Source: Castor canadensis (taxonomy: Eukaryota; Chordata; Mammalia; Rodentia; Castoridae). Taken from it: 64,000 nucleotides of DNA. The stretch lies in assembly GCF_047511655.1 (NCBI RefSeq), contig NC_133390.1, positions 91,519,583 to 91,583,582 on the forward strand. The letters run 5' to 3'. Positions 46,568-57,949 of the stretch are shown here, piece by piece. Within the stretch, counting starts at the first letter, position 1; the number at the start of each line of letters is the position of its first letter. A program made the position numbers and the translations under genes. A model generated the notes under the pieces. The model ran no database searches. It saw only the letters and a list, made by a program, of their open reading frames with translations, and was not told where the DNA came from.

Positions 46568-47683
46568 AGATGAGCCTGTTAGTATCTGAACAAAAATGGA
46601 AAACTAAAGTCAGTCATGTGGCTTTTTATGAAAAGGATACTGATCATCCAGATGCTTCCAAATATTCGTATGTCAAATGATATCTACACAACCATTTCAC
46701 AAGATTAGGATTTTCATTCTCAAAGGGGTGGTGTCACTTTGGCATATACCGCTGACAGTTTGATAAGAAAAATCAACAAATATCTTGTCTCTGACACAGG
46801 CCAAAAGCAACTGGTTCTTGCAAAACAACTGCTCCCCACAACAGGCATGAGAAATTACGAAAACAAGTGAGGCTCAAAGCTAAAATAATGCAGGATTGGT
46901 TTTTTAGTGTCTCTCTTTATGTATATATAAAGATTGATACATATCAATATCACTTACAAACACACATACACACTAGCCATCCTACTTATCTCTGTCCACT
47001 TCCCCTGCATTCCCACAGCTCATTCCCAGATCAAGTGCTGACCAGTGTCCCCTTTTCCGCACACACCTGGGGTTATAGATTAAGTATAGGGTGCCCAGTT
47101 AAAGTAGAATTTCATATGAACAATAACTAATTTTTTAAGAATAAGTATTCCAGGATGTTGCAAGGCACATATTATACTAACATTATTCCTTGTTCACCAG
47201 AAATTTGAATTTAACTCAACATGTATTTTTAGTTGCTAATCTGACCATCTCACCTCCACCCTTTCCTGGAGTCATGGCTTGTGACTAAGTAGCTGCCACT
47301 GTCACTCCCCTGGACTACAGTGCCATTTCCACCCTAGCACATCCCAGTTCCCAGGATGATGCATCCTGACCTCATTCAGGATCCCTGCCCTATCACACCC
47401 AGCTTGGAATGTTGCTTTTCGGAATTACCAACCACCATGCTCTGCAGTCTGTTGCCTTGTCAGCCTTTGGTCACTGGTCCCCTCTCCTCTGGTGACCTCT
47501 GATGTCACTGAAGTCCTTTACTACCTGAGTTCCCTCTTACCCAATGGGACTATGATAAGACCCTGCTCTTCCCTATGGTTGTCCTGGTTAACCAGAAATA
47601 TACTTCCAGACCTTCTTGATAAATGCACAGAACGCACACCTAGTCTCACATGAGCCAAGATAAAGATGATTGCATTCAAAGCT
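46565..47683. other. Unassigned sequence
   Basis: No gene or named repeat recognised. Confidence 0.4.
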
Positions 47684-48039
47684 AAAATGAACATCAAGCT
47701 ACAGAGTTCAACTTGAGAAGGGGATTGGGAACCAGCGTAAGGAACCAGTGTAAAGATCAGCTAGAGATGAATCAACTTGGGCTGTAGCACATTTGTACAT
47801 GAAAGCAATGCTTGGAATCTCTCTGCATAGCTGTCCCCAACTCAACTAGCAAAAATGCCTTGTCTTTCTTATTATGCTTATGTCTTCTCTTCAATAAAAT
47901 TAGAGATAAGGGCAGAACAGGTTCTGCCTGGAAGCCAGGGGGGGCAGGGGGGAGAGTGGGAAGGGAGGAAGGGGGGAGAAATGACCCAAAGAATGTACGC
48001 ACATATGAATAAATTAATAATAAAATAAAATGAACATCA
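47684..48039 (+). mobile_element. Short LINE-1 3' end with perfect 13-bp TSD
   Basis: L1 3' UTR, element about 47,697-48,026, flanked by exact aaaatgaacatca copies (47,684-47,696 and 48,027-48,039). It holds the distal 3' UTR with the G-rich tract (47,937-47,975) and the terminal 'aagaatgtacgcacatatgaataaattaataataaaat'. The bottom-strand cut site reads cattt/t-agc, near TTTT/A. The distal UTR matches the 34,691-35,370 copy more closely (ttcaacaaaattggag, ggcagaacaggttctgcctgga). Confidence 0.93.
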
Positions 48040-49218
48040 GAAAGCCAAGCAAACCAGTCAAGAAAAGACTACTTATTTCCTAAGAAGTACCATAAATAAA
48101 TGGGAAAATACCTAAGAAGCCAATCAATGAATTAATAGACATCCAAAACATAATTTTTCTCAGAGCCAGCAATTAAACCACATAAGCACTCATAATATCA
48201 AAGCTTTTTTATTTTCTTTAAATTTACCAAGGTCTTATTTAATTGCTATAAACACCTAAAGACATGAGCAAATTAACACATAAAATTGCAGGATTTTTAG
48301 TTGATACATATTCATGAAAGCATGTTGTTGTGATCAGGCAAATAATGACCCCAGACATTGATAAATTTGGTAGAAGCAAAAGAAAAACACAGCATACCTT
48401 TAGAATTCTCTGTGGATCACAGAACAGAATCTTTGATATGCCCTGCTCTAAGAGACCATTCATAACAATTATTGAATTTCTGCCAGGAGAGAGATCAGCA
48501 AATGTTTAATCAGTAAGCTTCATAAAAATACTGCATGCCACCCGACACTTGAATGCTACATCAGTGCTAAAGAATGCTGACTTCTTGGAAGGCTTATCCA
48601 GTCCCTGTTTCTCAGAACCTGTCTCACATTCTTACTGGCATTCTTATTTGTATTACACTCTGCCACTCAGGTAGGACTGACAATTTTCCAAGTGTGTATG
48701 GAATCTCAAGTTACAGCTGTTCCAGGGTCTTCAAAATGAATGTCTTTTATTTGGATGGAAATATACACCATGTGTTGGTTTACCCAGAGTTGCTGCACTC
48801 GAGTTATTTTTGCATCCCTGGCCTGCTAAGTTCTCTTGTTAGAACCCATCCACAGGTAGCTCCTATTCATTAAATTCTTTGTTCCCACCCCACGCAGGCA
48901 GTGCATTTAGTCTGAACATAGCTGGACTGCTCTTGACAAAGGAAACTGAGCGAAAGCCCAAGGCAGACTATGTAGCTTGGAGGCAAAGGCATGGACAACA
49001 GACCTCTTCCACAAAGAGTATAATTATGCAGCACACATGTAGGAATGCTGATCAATTTCACCTGACCCCACAAGAAACCTCAGAATCCTTCTCAACACAA
49101 TATTCTACTCAGTCATTTCTATTAACCCGCAGTGCTTTAAAGTTATTTGCCTTCCCTGTTCAGACAGAGTCAACAAGGAAATTGAGCCCTGTAATAGAAA
49201 AACAAGGACTGCCACCAA
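48040..49218. other. Unassigned sequence
   Basis: About 1.2 kb without a recognised repeat or gene. Open frames of 99-114 codons on plus (48,574-49,223) lack family features. Confidence 0.4.
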
Positions 49219-49430
49219 AATAGAGTACTAGAGATTGAACTCAGGGCCTCTGCTTGCTAGGCAAGTATTCCACCACTTGAGCCTTAACCCTAGCTTTTTT
49301 TGCTTTTAGTTTGTTTTTCAGATAGGGTCTTGTTCGAACTTTTGCCTGGACAAACGTCTAATCAGGACTTGCCCTGTCTCCTCCTCCTCCCAACTGGCTG
49401 GGATTACAGCTGTGCATCTCCATGCCCAGA
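49219..49430 (-). mobile_element. Composite SINE: B1-like plus ID-like
   Basis: On minus, a B1-like unit (ctgggcatggagatgcacagctgtaatcccagcc ... gaacaagaccctatctg) and a short A-rich linker are followed by an ID-like unit (gctagggttaaggctcaagtggtgg ... tgagttcaatctctagtact). It is a two-part version of the tripartite family. Confidence 0.88.
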
Positions 49431-49795
49431 CCCTAATATCTTTTAAGTATTTATTATGTTTCAGAAACTATGGCCTCTATAAATCCACTCATTTTTTTCC
49501 TCACAATAACTCTCACACAGGCATTAACTCTGTCCCAATTTTTAACTGCTTGCTCAAAGTCACATGTAACGAAGGACATTGGAGGTCAGTATTTTCTTAT
49601 TGGACTTCTTTCTGCTAAATCCTGTAGCCCCAGCCATTGTGCTGACAGCTAAACTACCATTAAGTGGGGAGAAACTAACAGCTGCTTATGCTTTGTGATT
49701 TCAAGGAATAAAGGGAAAATCTCTCTCACACAACATCTTCAAGCTCCCACTCCCAGCCCAGATCTGTTTACACTAAGCAGAAAAGAACAACAATG
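49431..49795. other. Unassigned sequence
   Basis: Nothing recognised. Confidence 0.4.
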
Positions 49796-49930
49796 GGAAG
49801 AACATGAAATTTAGAGACCCTGCTCAGCCCCCACACAGCGGTCTGACTTTGAATAAGTAGCTCAGGCTTCTTGGGCATGATTATAACAATACCTACACCA
49901 CAATATTGTATGAGTATGAAGTGAGACACA
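49796..49930 (+). mobile_element. MIR-like relic
   Basis: 'ggtctgactttgaataagtagctcaggcttcttgggcatgattataacaatacctacaccacaatattgtatgagtatgaagtgag' follows the MIR sense order (ataataatagtacctacctcatagggttg). Confidence 0.6.
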
Positions 49931-50915
49931 AAAACAAAAGCATTTGAAGGTGGAGTAATGTGGGCAAGGATCAACTACTGTTATTAAAATACAGAACTAG
50001 ACTTAAAGAACATGATTTCTCACAGAAGCATTTTCATCTAGACAGTGGTGTTTACACAGAGATTCTGAGTGCAGTTGAGGAGCTTGGGGAAAAGGGATAC
50101 ACAAGAGTCACAAAGGCGCATCATAAGGATATTTGTCATGGCTAGAGATAGAAAGGAGAGTGGTGGGGCTCCTACTTTCCAGCTATGGTTTTGGCTGGAA
50201 CCATCATCCCCAGATACATAAGTTAGATTTGTGTACCACCTTTGTCAGAAAATTCCCAGGCTATCAGACACTTTCTAATTAGCTCTTGTAAAATACAGAT
50301 GTGATAATTAGAGTAAGTCATTATACATGGAGATGAAGACATAAACACAGGATCTTTTAGGAGGTGCTTAGGTGTCCTGAGAGCCAGGGCTAAGCACACG
50401 TGTACATACTCCAGACTGGGACTTTGTCAGCATAGACCTGGGGCAGAGAAATCTCAGGGTTCTCACACATTCACATCACCTGCTGCCTGATGACATCAAG
50501 GTTATCCTATATTTTTGTAAGGTAAAGTCAGTTCAATTTGTTTGCAGATCAGTCAAGCCCTTTGGAGGGAGAGTACATACTGTAGTCCAGTGGCATTTCC
50601 TCTCTCTTTGTAGACACCTCTCATATTCTTGGGCTGCATTAGTCATTTGGACACTCAGCTAGTGTAAGAAATGACTGTGGAACCCCCACAGACTTTCTGT
50701 ATTTGTCTAGTTTACAGTACCTTATTTGGTAGATGTTCCATGATGTGAATTTAATTGAATTGGATGGGGCTGAATGGAATTCAATTTGAATCAGCTGAAT
50801 TGGCTATGTTTTATAACACTCAAACATGTTAGGCAAGGTTTCTGTTTTTCTCATGACACCGTCCCGAACCAGTGCTGACTTTATGCGTCCTTCTCAGTGA
50901 CCGGAACATTCACTG
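49931..50915. other. Unassigned sequence
   Basis: Nothing recognised apart from imperfect gaattgaatt-type motifs near 50,750-50,800. Confidence 0.4.
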
Positions 50916-51715
50916 ACACAGTTACAGAGTCGTCTTTGCAACCACTTCCTCTCCCTCGCCTCCCATCTCACCCACCATCAAGTCCCATTCATTTTGACCC
51001 CATGCTCACCTCTCCATCTTTGTCTCCATAGTCCTTACCCTGGGACTGTCACCTTGATCACTAGTATAGACCACTGAACAAGCCCTACATCTATTCTTGC
51101 TCCTCTCCAATCAAGTCTCTACTGTAAAATTAAAGTGATTTTATTTTTTAAAAAGGAAAAGTAAAAAAACAGCGAGACACCAATATGATCCTATGGCTCC
51201 CTCAGTAAAACCTGTGAGGGCTTCTCTTTGCTGTCATGAGAAAGCTGAAAGTCCTTGGTACAGTTTGTGAATATCACCTGGGCTCTCTCCTGAGGGGCTA
51301 ATGCTACTTTTGACAGTGGTCTTTAGGCTTCACTCAGCTACTCTGGACAATCCTCAAATGCTCTGTGCTTCCTCATATTGCACACATGGTCCCCTCAGCT
51401 TAAATGCACTCCACTTGAACCTCTACCCATGGCACTCTTCCTCTACTTACCAGTAAATATGTTCTTTATCCAAGCTCACTCACATCCTCTAGCCAGCTAT
51501 GCCCTCTCTTAGAATACTCTTCTCTCCCTCTGGAATTTCTAAATATACAGATGTGTGATTACTACTGATGTCATTTTCCTACCAAGCAACAAGCACACTG
51601 AAAGCAAGAACCATGTCTGCTTTCTTACTATTGTCTCTGTTGTGCTTAGTGTTGGGCCTCACACGTGACAGGGAACAATAGCCACTTCTTATTGATTGTT
51701 GAGAGAATGAATACC
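50916..51715 (+). mobile_element. L2 LINE 3'-end relic (long)
   Basis: The L2 order is visible over about 800 bp: 'ctagtatagaccactgaacaagccctacatctattcttgctcctct', 'gtgattttattttttaaaaagg', 'tttgctgtcatgagaaagctgaaagtccttggtac', 'tcagcttaaatgcactccacttg', 'gaaagcaagaaccatgtctgc' and 'ttgttgagagaatgaa'. No open frame is preserved. Confidence 0.6.
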
Positions 51716-52194
51716 ACTAACTCTTCAAACCATGGAATGACGACCCAGACAGCAAGGACATAATGAGCTGACAAAACCCACCCACTTCTCCTCCCATTTG
51801 CAGATTATTCATTTCTGCTCCAGAAATTTGGGTGCTGTAATTTTCAATGGCATTTCAAAGTGGGGTGATAACATCATAGAGATACTCAGAATGACTCTTA
51901 ACAAGCTTTTATTAATTGCGTGGGGGATTTTTAAATAATTCACTATTTATAGGGCAAGAGTTAGAAAAGTCTCTGCCACAAAATGATTGGATTGATCCTA
52001 AGGGCACGTCAGAGGTCAATTTTCACCCACTGCATAGCCAGCCCCCACTGCAGGCCAGCAGGGAGGCTCCCTAGTTCTGTTTAAATGTCTTCTCTGAAGA
52101 GGAAGGGTACACTGCATCCACTCCATGGTGGAACAGCTGCTCTTGTTAAAATCTTGGCTCTGTTGTACTGATATTTGCCTCATTTAACCCGTCC
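51716..52194. other. Unassigned sequence
   Basis: Nothing recognised. Confidence 0.4.
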
Positions 52195-52554
52195 TTCTAT
52201 GGTCTGAATGTTTATATCCCTCTAAAATTTATATGTTGAAGTCCTGTCCTTGAAAGTGATAGTTTTAGAAAGTGGAGCTTTGGGGAGGTGATTAGGTCAA
52301 AAGTGTGGATCCCTCATAAATGGGATCAATGCCCTTTTAAGAGACTCCAGCAAGTTGCCTTGTCTCTTCCACCATGTGAGGGCACACCTAGACAGCACCT
52401 CTATGAAACAGAAAATGGGCTCTTCCTGGACACTGAGTATACCAGTTCCTTTACCTTGGACTTCCCAGCCCCCTGAATGTAAGGAACATACTTCTGTTGT
52501 TTATAAACTACCTGGTTTATGAAATTTTGTTATAACAGCCTGAACACATTAAGA
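52195..52554 (+). mobile_element. MaLR-type solo LTR
   Basis: The complete order of a MaLR LTR is present: 'tatggtctgaatgtttatatccctctaaaatttatatgttgaag', 'ggggaggtgattaggtcaaaagtgtgga', 'tcttccaccatgtgagggcacacc', 'cttggacttcccagcccc', and the 3' end 'ctgttgtttataaactacctggtttatgaaattttgttataacagcctgaacacattaaga'. No retroviral internal region flanks it. The 62-codon open frame inside is incidental. Confidence 0.85.
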
Positions 52555-53729
52555 CCCTCCCCTGCCCCCCACATTCTTGGACCCGCATCCCAAATAACCT
52601 AAATGTTTTCCACATGACAACACTTCAGTTATTTGAAGACAACAAGCCACATCTAAATTCTTCTCCTCTATATTTTGTGTTTCTTTCAGTCTTAATTTTT
52701 AATTTATGGACCACATCTTGCTGTTTTACTGCATGCATTCTCATAAGCTACTTTAAATCCTGGATGGAATAAAACCATACTATAAACAAATCTTTGTCTT
52801 TTCTTTAAGCAACAACTCAAATTCCCCACTTGACAATCTCTTCACCAAACTTCATATTACCACCTCAGTTGCTTTCTCTGATCATTCTGTCCCTGGAAGA
52901 GGGTTATCTCCAAACCCGTTCTTCATTATAGGAACTAAGTCTACAGCACAGTCTCTGAGTACAGTGGCTTAGGACCAATAGGAAGACTTGAAGAATATGA
53001 GAGCAGATCTATTGTTGTATTAACACATCCGTTTTGCAAAAGAGTTATTAGACCTGCTCAGATTTTAGAACCTCTAACCACCCACCCTGAGTCTTCAGTT
53101 GATAACCTGGCATCCTAGGTTAACATTAAGAACATTAGGTCCACAGAAAGGGAGATCCTTCCTGCCCCACACACTAACTCAAACTCTGCTCTCTATCTTC
53201 CTTTCTTCACAGCCCTCTTGGAAAGCTATTCTCTCCACTCTACCAACCTATTCCTTTCCACTGTTTTAAGACCTGCCCACAAAAGTGTCCTTGTTACAAG
53301 AGTATTTCTATATCTCCCTTACAGCCAGGGTTTTTTGTTTGCACACAAAGTGCTCAGGTTTCCCTATTCTAACAGTTACTAATCATGAAATATTTACTAT
53401 CCTTCCTTGCCCAAAGTTGACTTTGTAGCTCTTTCTGTTCAAGCATGACCAATCTCATGGCAAGCAGTTACTTCAGCAATGTGAAGGTGGGCCCAGGTTT
53501 TACAGATCTTGTAGCTGATACTGTTTTTGGGTGGGGTGGGTTCTTAAAGGTAAAGAACTCAGACTGTAAACAAACACTGAGATGCAAAAGTAAATACTTA
53601 TTTAGAAAAAGGAAAAGTGCAATAAATTGTTATTTTTTAGAAATGTATACTATAAACATCAGAACATCTACAAAATGTTGTATTTTATTTGCTAACTGCT
53701 GCTCTTTAACATTTTCTCCTATATCTTTC
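52555..53729. other. Unassigned sequence
   Basis: About 1.2 kb without a recognised gene or repeat. Confidence 0.4.
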
Positions 53730-54061
53730 AAGTTGCATTCTCTTTTTTTCCTTTTTTTATTATGAAATTATTGTTGCACCAGGGGTAATTGTGACATTTC
53801 CAAAAGTTCTTACACTATATCACAACAGAATTCACCCCATCATACTCCTTCAGCTCCCTACCCCCATTGTTTCAACAGGTCTCATTTTTCCACTTACAGA
53901 AAAGAGTACATAATATCTCCACCCTGTTGACCCCTTACACTCTTTCCTTATGTCCTCCCCCTCCTACTGGCACCAGCCCCTGAGACAGGACCTGTTTTGC
54001 CTTCCTGGTCTCCATTTTTGAAAAAAAAAGACATTTTTGTTTGTTTAAGCTGCATTCTCTT
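53730..54061 (-). mobile_element. Short LINE-1-type 3' end with 15-bp TSD
   Basis: Element about 53,745-54,046 in minus orientation, with its A-tail shown as T-rich 53,741-53,758. Flanking repeats aagttgcattctctt (53,730-53,744) and aagctgcattctctt (54,047-54,061) match at 14/15. The body (tattatgaaattattgttgcacc, ctcagaccag-like C-rich part, gacaggacctgttttgcc) is the same 3' UTR type as the element at 59,011-59,596. The implied plus-strand nick, ctctt/aattt, fits L1 endonuclease preference. Assignment to L1 rests on tail, TSD and cut site, and no ORF2 remains. Confidence 0.82.
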
Positions 54062-54544
54062 AATTTGCTTCTTCATTTAGAAGTGATTCCATCTGTCTTG
54101 TAGTCTTGTTAATTTTTTAAAAAGTTGTATGTTTAGCTAAAAAAAACTTTTAACTATCTACTTCATTATTGAAAATGTATATCTGTAGAATTTTTTCATT
54201 GTGTTAAAATCTCTTACCCAGTTTCTTATATATCTGAACTGAAAGAGTCAAGTTTTCTAGTGCTGTTACTAATCTTAAAACTTCTTTGAACTGATAACAC
54301 CCATTAACCAACTTGTCATTGAGGTCTCATCTTAGTGGTACATCTTGAGTTTTAGGTTATCTGATGGATCATGTTCGCATTCTGACTAAGACCTTGACAC
54401 AAACTGGATCTGCTACTTGCGATTTTACACGTCTCATGATTGGAAGGACTTTCCATACTAGCTTCTGGCTAGTACGTACATTACAAATCATTCCTCCTCC
54501 ATTACCCATATTTTTCCAAATGCCAGATGTCAAAAACTTGTCCG
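54062..54544. other. Unassigned sequence
   Basis: Nothing recognised. Confidence 0.4.
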
Positions 54545-54645
54545 AGGCTGGAGGCATGGCTCAAATAGTAGATCACATGCCTAGCAAGCATAAGACCCTG
54601 ATTTCAAAACCTAGTATAGTTAAAAAAAAAAAAGCAAGCAAAAAA
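54545..54645 (+). mobile_element. ID-like SINE
   Basis: 'ggctggaggcatggctcaaatagtagatcacatgcctagcaagcataagaccctgatttcaaaacctagta' is a full ID-like unit with A-box-like (tggctcaaatag) and decayed B-box-like (tttcaaaac) motifs, followed by a 12-A run and an A-rich tail. It stands alone, without B1-like units. Confidence 0.9.
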
Positions 54646-55774
54646 ATGTGTGTCAATGCCAAATGTATTGACTAGTGAGCAGAGGGAGAATTTATGGGAC
54701 TGTTAGTAGTAACTTAACTGTTTATTAACCATATGCAATGTACACATGATATCCCCTAAAACCGTGATTCTACTTCCCTATGCTGGTGTACTTGAAGGTT
54801 AAGTGGGAGTTATACTTTCTATGCAGGAAAAGTATAACTTTTCTGAGTAGAAAGAAGGCTCTTGCCTGACTGCAATCAAGTATTTTACATTTGCAGATGA
54901 AGTGACCATGGAAAAGCATTGCTAATGTTATGTTGTTGGGCCTAGGAAAGGGCTGACCTGGCAAGTTAGGGTCCTGAGTGAAGCCTCATTTGCTTCACAG
55001 TAAATCTATCTTTGCTGTTAAGAATGACCTAATCCTGTTCCTTCTGCTTGGACACCTCGACCCTTGGAATTTGGCTTCTACTCTTATTTTCTTGTAACTC
55101 AGCAAGGTCCAACTAATCACCTAACAATATAATGTCTTTTTCCCAGTCTTTGTACTTCTCAAGAACAAAGTCTTTGTTCTTTACCTTGCTTCTCTGAACC
55201 AACCTGTTCCCTCACCTCTGACTCAGCACCTTCTTGACTTATTCACACCCCCTCTCCCTGGCCCCGCCATCTGTCTTGCTCACTACTACCTTACCTGGGC
55301 TCCTATTCCCCCTGTTTGCCAAGCTCTCCTGAGAACTCTCTGTAGAGCACTATCCGTAGGAAATACCATTCACTCACAGAATTTCATTATCATCTCAATT
55401 TGTAGGCTTGCTTCTGTACCTCTTCTCTAGAGTCAAATTTCACTGCCTGTCAGTGCCTTCCCAACACTTTTACTCAATGTCTTTTACCCAAAGCCCACTC
55501 TTCCTTTCTGACTACACTTAATCTATTAGTGAGGAGAGATAATTCTGATTCCTCTTACTCCCTTAGCCACATTTCTCTCTCCACTTTCCTACTGCACTAT
55601 CCTACTCTAGCCATAGCATCTTTAGAGGATAGTAAAAACCTCCCAGTTATTCTAGGGAGTTGTACAGCCCACTGCTCTCCCAGTCTTTCCATTAGATTGG
55701 TTTTCCTTCTCCCAGAATTGCCCATGCTTTTCATCTTTCTTACAGCATTTATTATACTTCATCTTGTATGTATA
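54646..55774. other. Unassigned sequence
   Basis: C/T-rich in 55,200-55,750. Parts may be a worn L2, but I cannot place it. Confidence 0.35.
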
Positions 55775-56000
55775 TAGCAATTCCTAATACTTATGAAGTG
55801 CTTACAAGGTGATAAGAATTTCACATCATCTCACTTAATCTTCACAACCACCATGTTAATGGCTATTATTAAGTTGATTAGTACTCTAGTTTAAATGAAG
55901 AACCCAAGTCTTAGAAAAATAAGAAACTTGCTCAATGTCAAGTAAGTAGCAAAACCATAATTTAGATGTAGCTGTTTGATCACAACCATGAGCTAATTTG
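55775..56000 (-). mobile_element. MIR SINE relic (first of a tandem pair)
   Basis: 'aatacttatgaagtgcttacaagg...ttcacatcatctcacttaatcttcacaacc...gaagaacccaagtcttagaaaaataagaaacttgctcaatgtcaagtaagtagc' fits MIR antisense. Confidence 0.8.
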
Positions 56001-56014
56001 CCAATAATAAATGA

Positions 56015-56250
56015 TAATAATAACTCAATTATAGAGCACTTGCCATGTGCTCTATGTTACACCTCACAACAACCCAATGACTTTATGCTATTATTATTCC
56101 CTTTTCATAGAGTAGGAAACTGAAACCCCACAGATGTATGGCATCTCCCTGAGATCTCCTTCAAAATGGCAGAGCCATCAATGGTGCATGGGCCAAGTGG
56201 CTCCAGAGCCTGTGCTTGTAACCATTTCACCAGACTGTCTCCCTTGCTGC
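56015..56250 (-). mobile_element. MIR SINE relic (second of a tandem pair)
   Basis: 'tatagagcacttgccatgtgctctatgttacacctcacaacaaccc...cttttcatagagtaggaaactgaaacccc...tggctccagagcctgtgcttgtaaccatttc' fits MIR antisense. It has the same orientation as the relic just upstream and lies about 15 bp from it. Confidence 0.8.
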
Positions 56251-56339
56251 TCTGCTGACTTCATCTCACTTTAGCATCTTGGCCTTTCTACTACACAATA
56301 CTATCTTTGAAGGGAGGGAACACTTATTAACCATTTTTA

Positions 56340-57386
56340 TACTGAAATATTTTGTATTTTCAAATAATTTCAAATATAAAAAGTTGCAAGAACAGTAGAA
56401 AAAAAGTTTTCTGAACAATTTCAGTATAATTTACCTGTATGCTGTCCTATAACCCCTAGAAAATTTAGTACAAATTTTCTCCAGACAAGAATATTTTTCT
56501 GCATAAATACAATAAAACCATCAAAACAAGAAAATTAACATTAACAAACCATTACCTCCTACTCTCAGCCTTCTTTCAATTTTCACCAGTTGTCCCAACT
56601 ATAGAGAAAAAATCCAATGCACATTTAAACAGTTGATAATGCCTTCCTCTCCTTCAACCTGAAATACTCTGTCTTTCCTCAACATCTGTGACCTTGACAT
56701 TTTGAAAATGGAAGACCAGTTATTTGCAGAATGTCTCTCAATTCAAGTTTGCCTGATGTTTCATTGTGATTAGATTCAGGTTATATATGTTTGGCAGGAA
56801 TTCTGTCTTCCTATCAAGTGGACACAATTGGTTTTTGTCCTTTTTCTGTAAAGTTAACTTTGATAATTGGATTCAAGAGTGTCTAAAAGATTCAAGATTG
56901 CATTCAAGATTTCTCTAAAAGATAGATTCTTTTTTTCTTAACACATAAATACTTCATGGGAACTATTTCTATCAGACTATGTAAATATTTTCTCCTCAAA
57001 CTATCACCCACTTAATTTTTATCCAAAATGCTTCTTGGCTTAATTATTACCATAGTGGCTGCAAATTGGTGATTTTCCAAAGTAATTATACCTTCCACAT
57101 TTATTAGTCTGCATTCACTTCTCACAATTTATTTATCCTAAATTTATTTATATTATTATAGATTCATGGACTCCATTTTATTCAATGAGTAACATCATTT
57201 GTTTTGAAGCTCAGATGACCTAGATTTGTCTGAGTCCCTCTGAAGGTTTCTGTGTCCTTTGATCATGATCCCCTCATTCTCTGAGTACTTCCTTGTATCC
57301 TGGGACATTAAATTTTTCTGGGCTTCTCTTGTACTTTCCCTAAACCAGTCTAGCATCAGCCTTTTCTTCAAACAACTATGATGCTT
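56340..57386. mobile_element. Fossil L1-like element, copy B, first part
   Basis: It has the same motif order as copy A (20,831-22,900): 'tttcaaataatttcaaatataaaaagttgcaag', 'agttgtcccaactat', 'ctgtgaccttgacattttgaaaatgg', 'tcaagtttgcctgatgtttcattgtgattag', 'gggcttctcttgtactttccctaaacc'. It continues after two insertions, below. Both copies are in the same orientation. Confidence 0.6.
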
Positions 57387-57498
57387 ATTTTTTGGTTTTG
57401 AGTCTTACCTTAAAGCCCAGGTTGGCCTGCAACTTACAATCCTCCTGCCTCATCATCCCAGGTGGTAGGATTGCAGGTTTGTACCACCATGTCTGGCC
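57387..57498 (-). mobile_element. B1-like SINE inside fossil L1 copy B
   Basis: Plus shows the reverse-complement B1: 'ttttttggttttgagtcttaccttaaagcccaggttggcctgcaacttacaatcctcctgcctcatcatccc...gattgcaggtttgtaccaccatgtctgg'. Fossil-element sequence resumes immediately to its right. Confidence 0.88.
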
Positions 57499-57616
57499 TA
57501 TTGGTGTTTTTAATACAGAATAGTATTTAGCAATCAAGACTTGGCCTAAATGTGTGACCATTGTGATTATGGTGCTACTAGTCCAGGGGTTTCTTGCTTC
57601 CCAAAGCAAGAAAACA
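57499..57616. mobile_element. Fossil L1-like element, copy B, middle part
   Basis: 'aatacagaatagtatttagcaatcaagacttggcc...gattatggtgctactagtccagggg' aligns with the part of copy A around 22,490-22,560 ('ttagcagagaacagtatgagaggcc'). Confidence 0.55.
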
Positions 57617-57949
57617 TAGTTAGCCATTAGTGTCTTGTGGAAATTGGTTCAAGGACCCTGATGGATTGCAAAATCCAAAGATGCTCAGGTTCCTTATATA
57701 AAATGGCATACTATTTGCATATAACCTATTCATACTCTCCTACATGCCTTAAATCACATCCAAATTAATTATAATACCTAATACAATGTAAATGCTACAT
57801 AAATAGTTGTTATACTGCATTGTTTAGGGAATATTAACAGGAAAAAAGTCTACACATAAACAGTAGGGATGCAGTCTTTTCAGAAATATTTTCTATCCAC
57901 ATTTGGTTGAATCCACAGATGTAGAATTGTAAAGGTGAAGGGTTAACTA
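57617..57949 (+). mobile_element. MER2-like (Tigger-type) DNA transposon remnant
   Basis: The body follows the non-autonomous Tigger/MER2 pattern: 'ggttcaaggaccctgatggattgcaaaatccaaagatgctcagg', 'tataaaatggcatactatttgcatataacctattcatactctcc', 'aatacctaatacaatgtaaatgctacataaatagttg', 'tttggttgaatccacagatgtag'. The ends are imperfectly inverted (tagttagcca... and ...agggttaacta) and TA dinucleotides flank them, as for TcMar-type elements. It has no transposase and is internally intact at about 330 bp. Confidence 0.85.
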
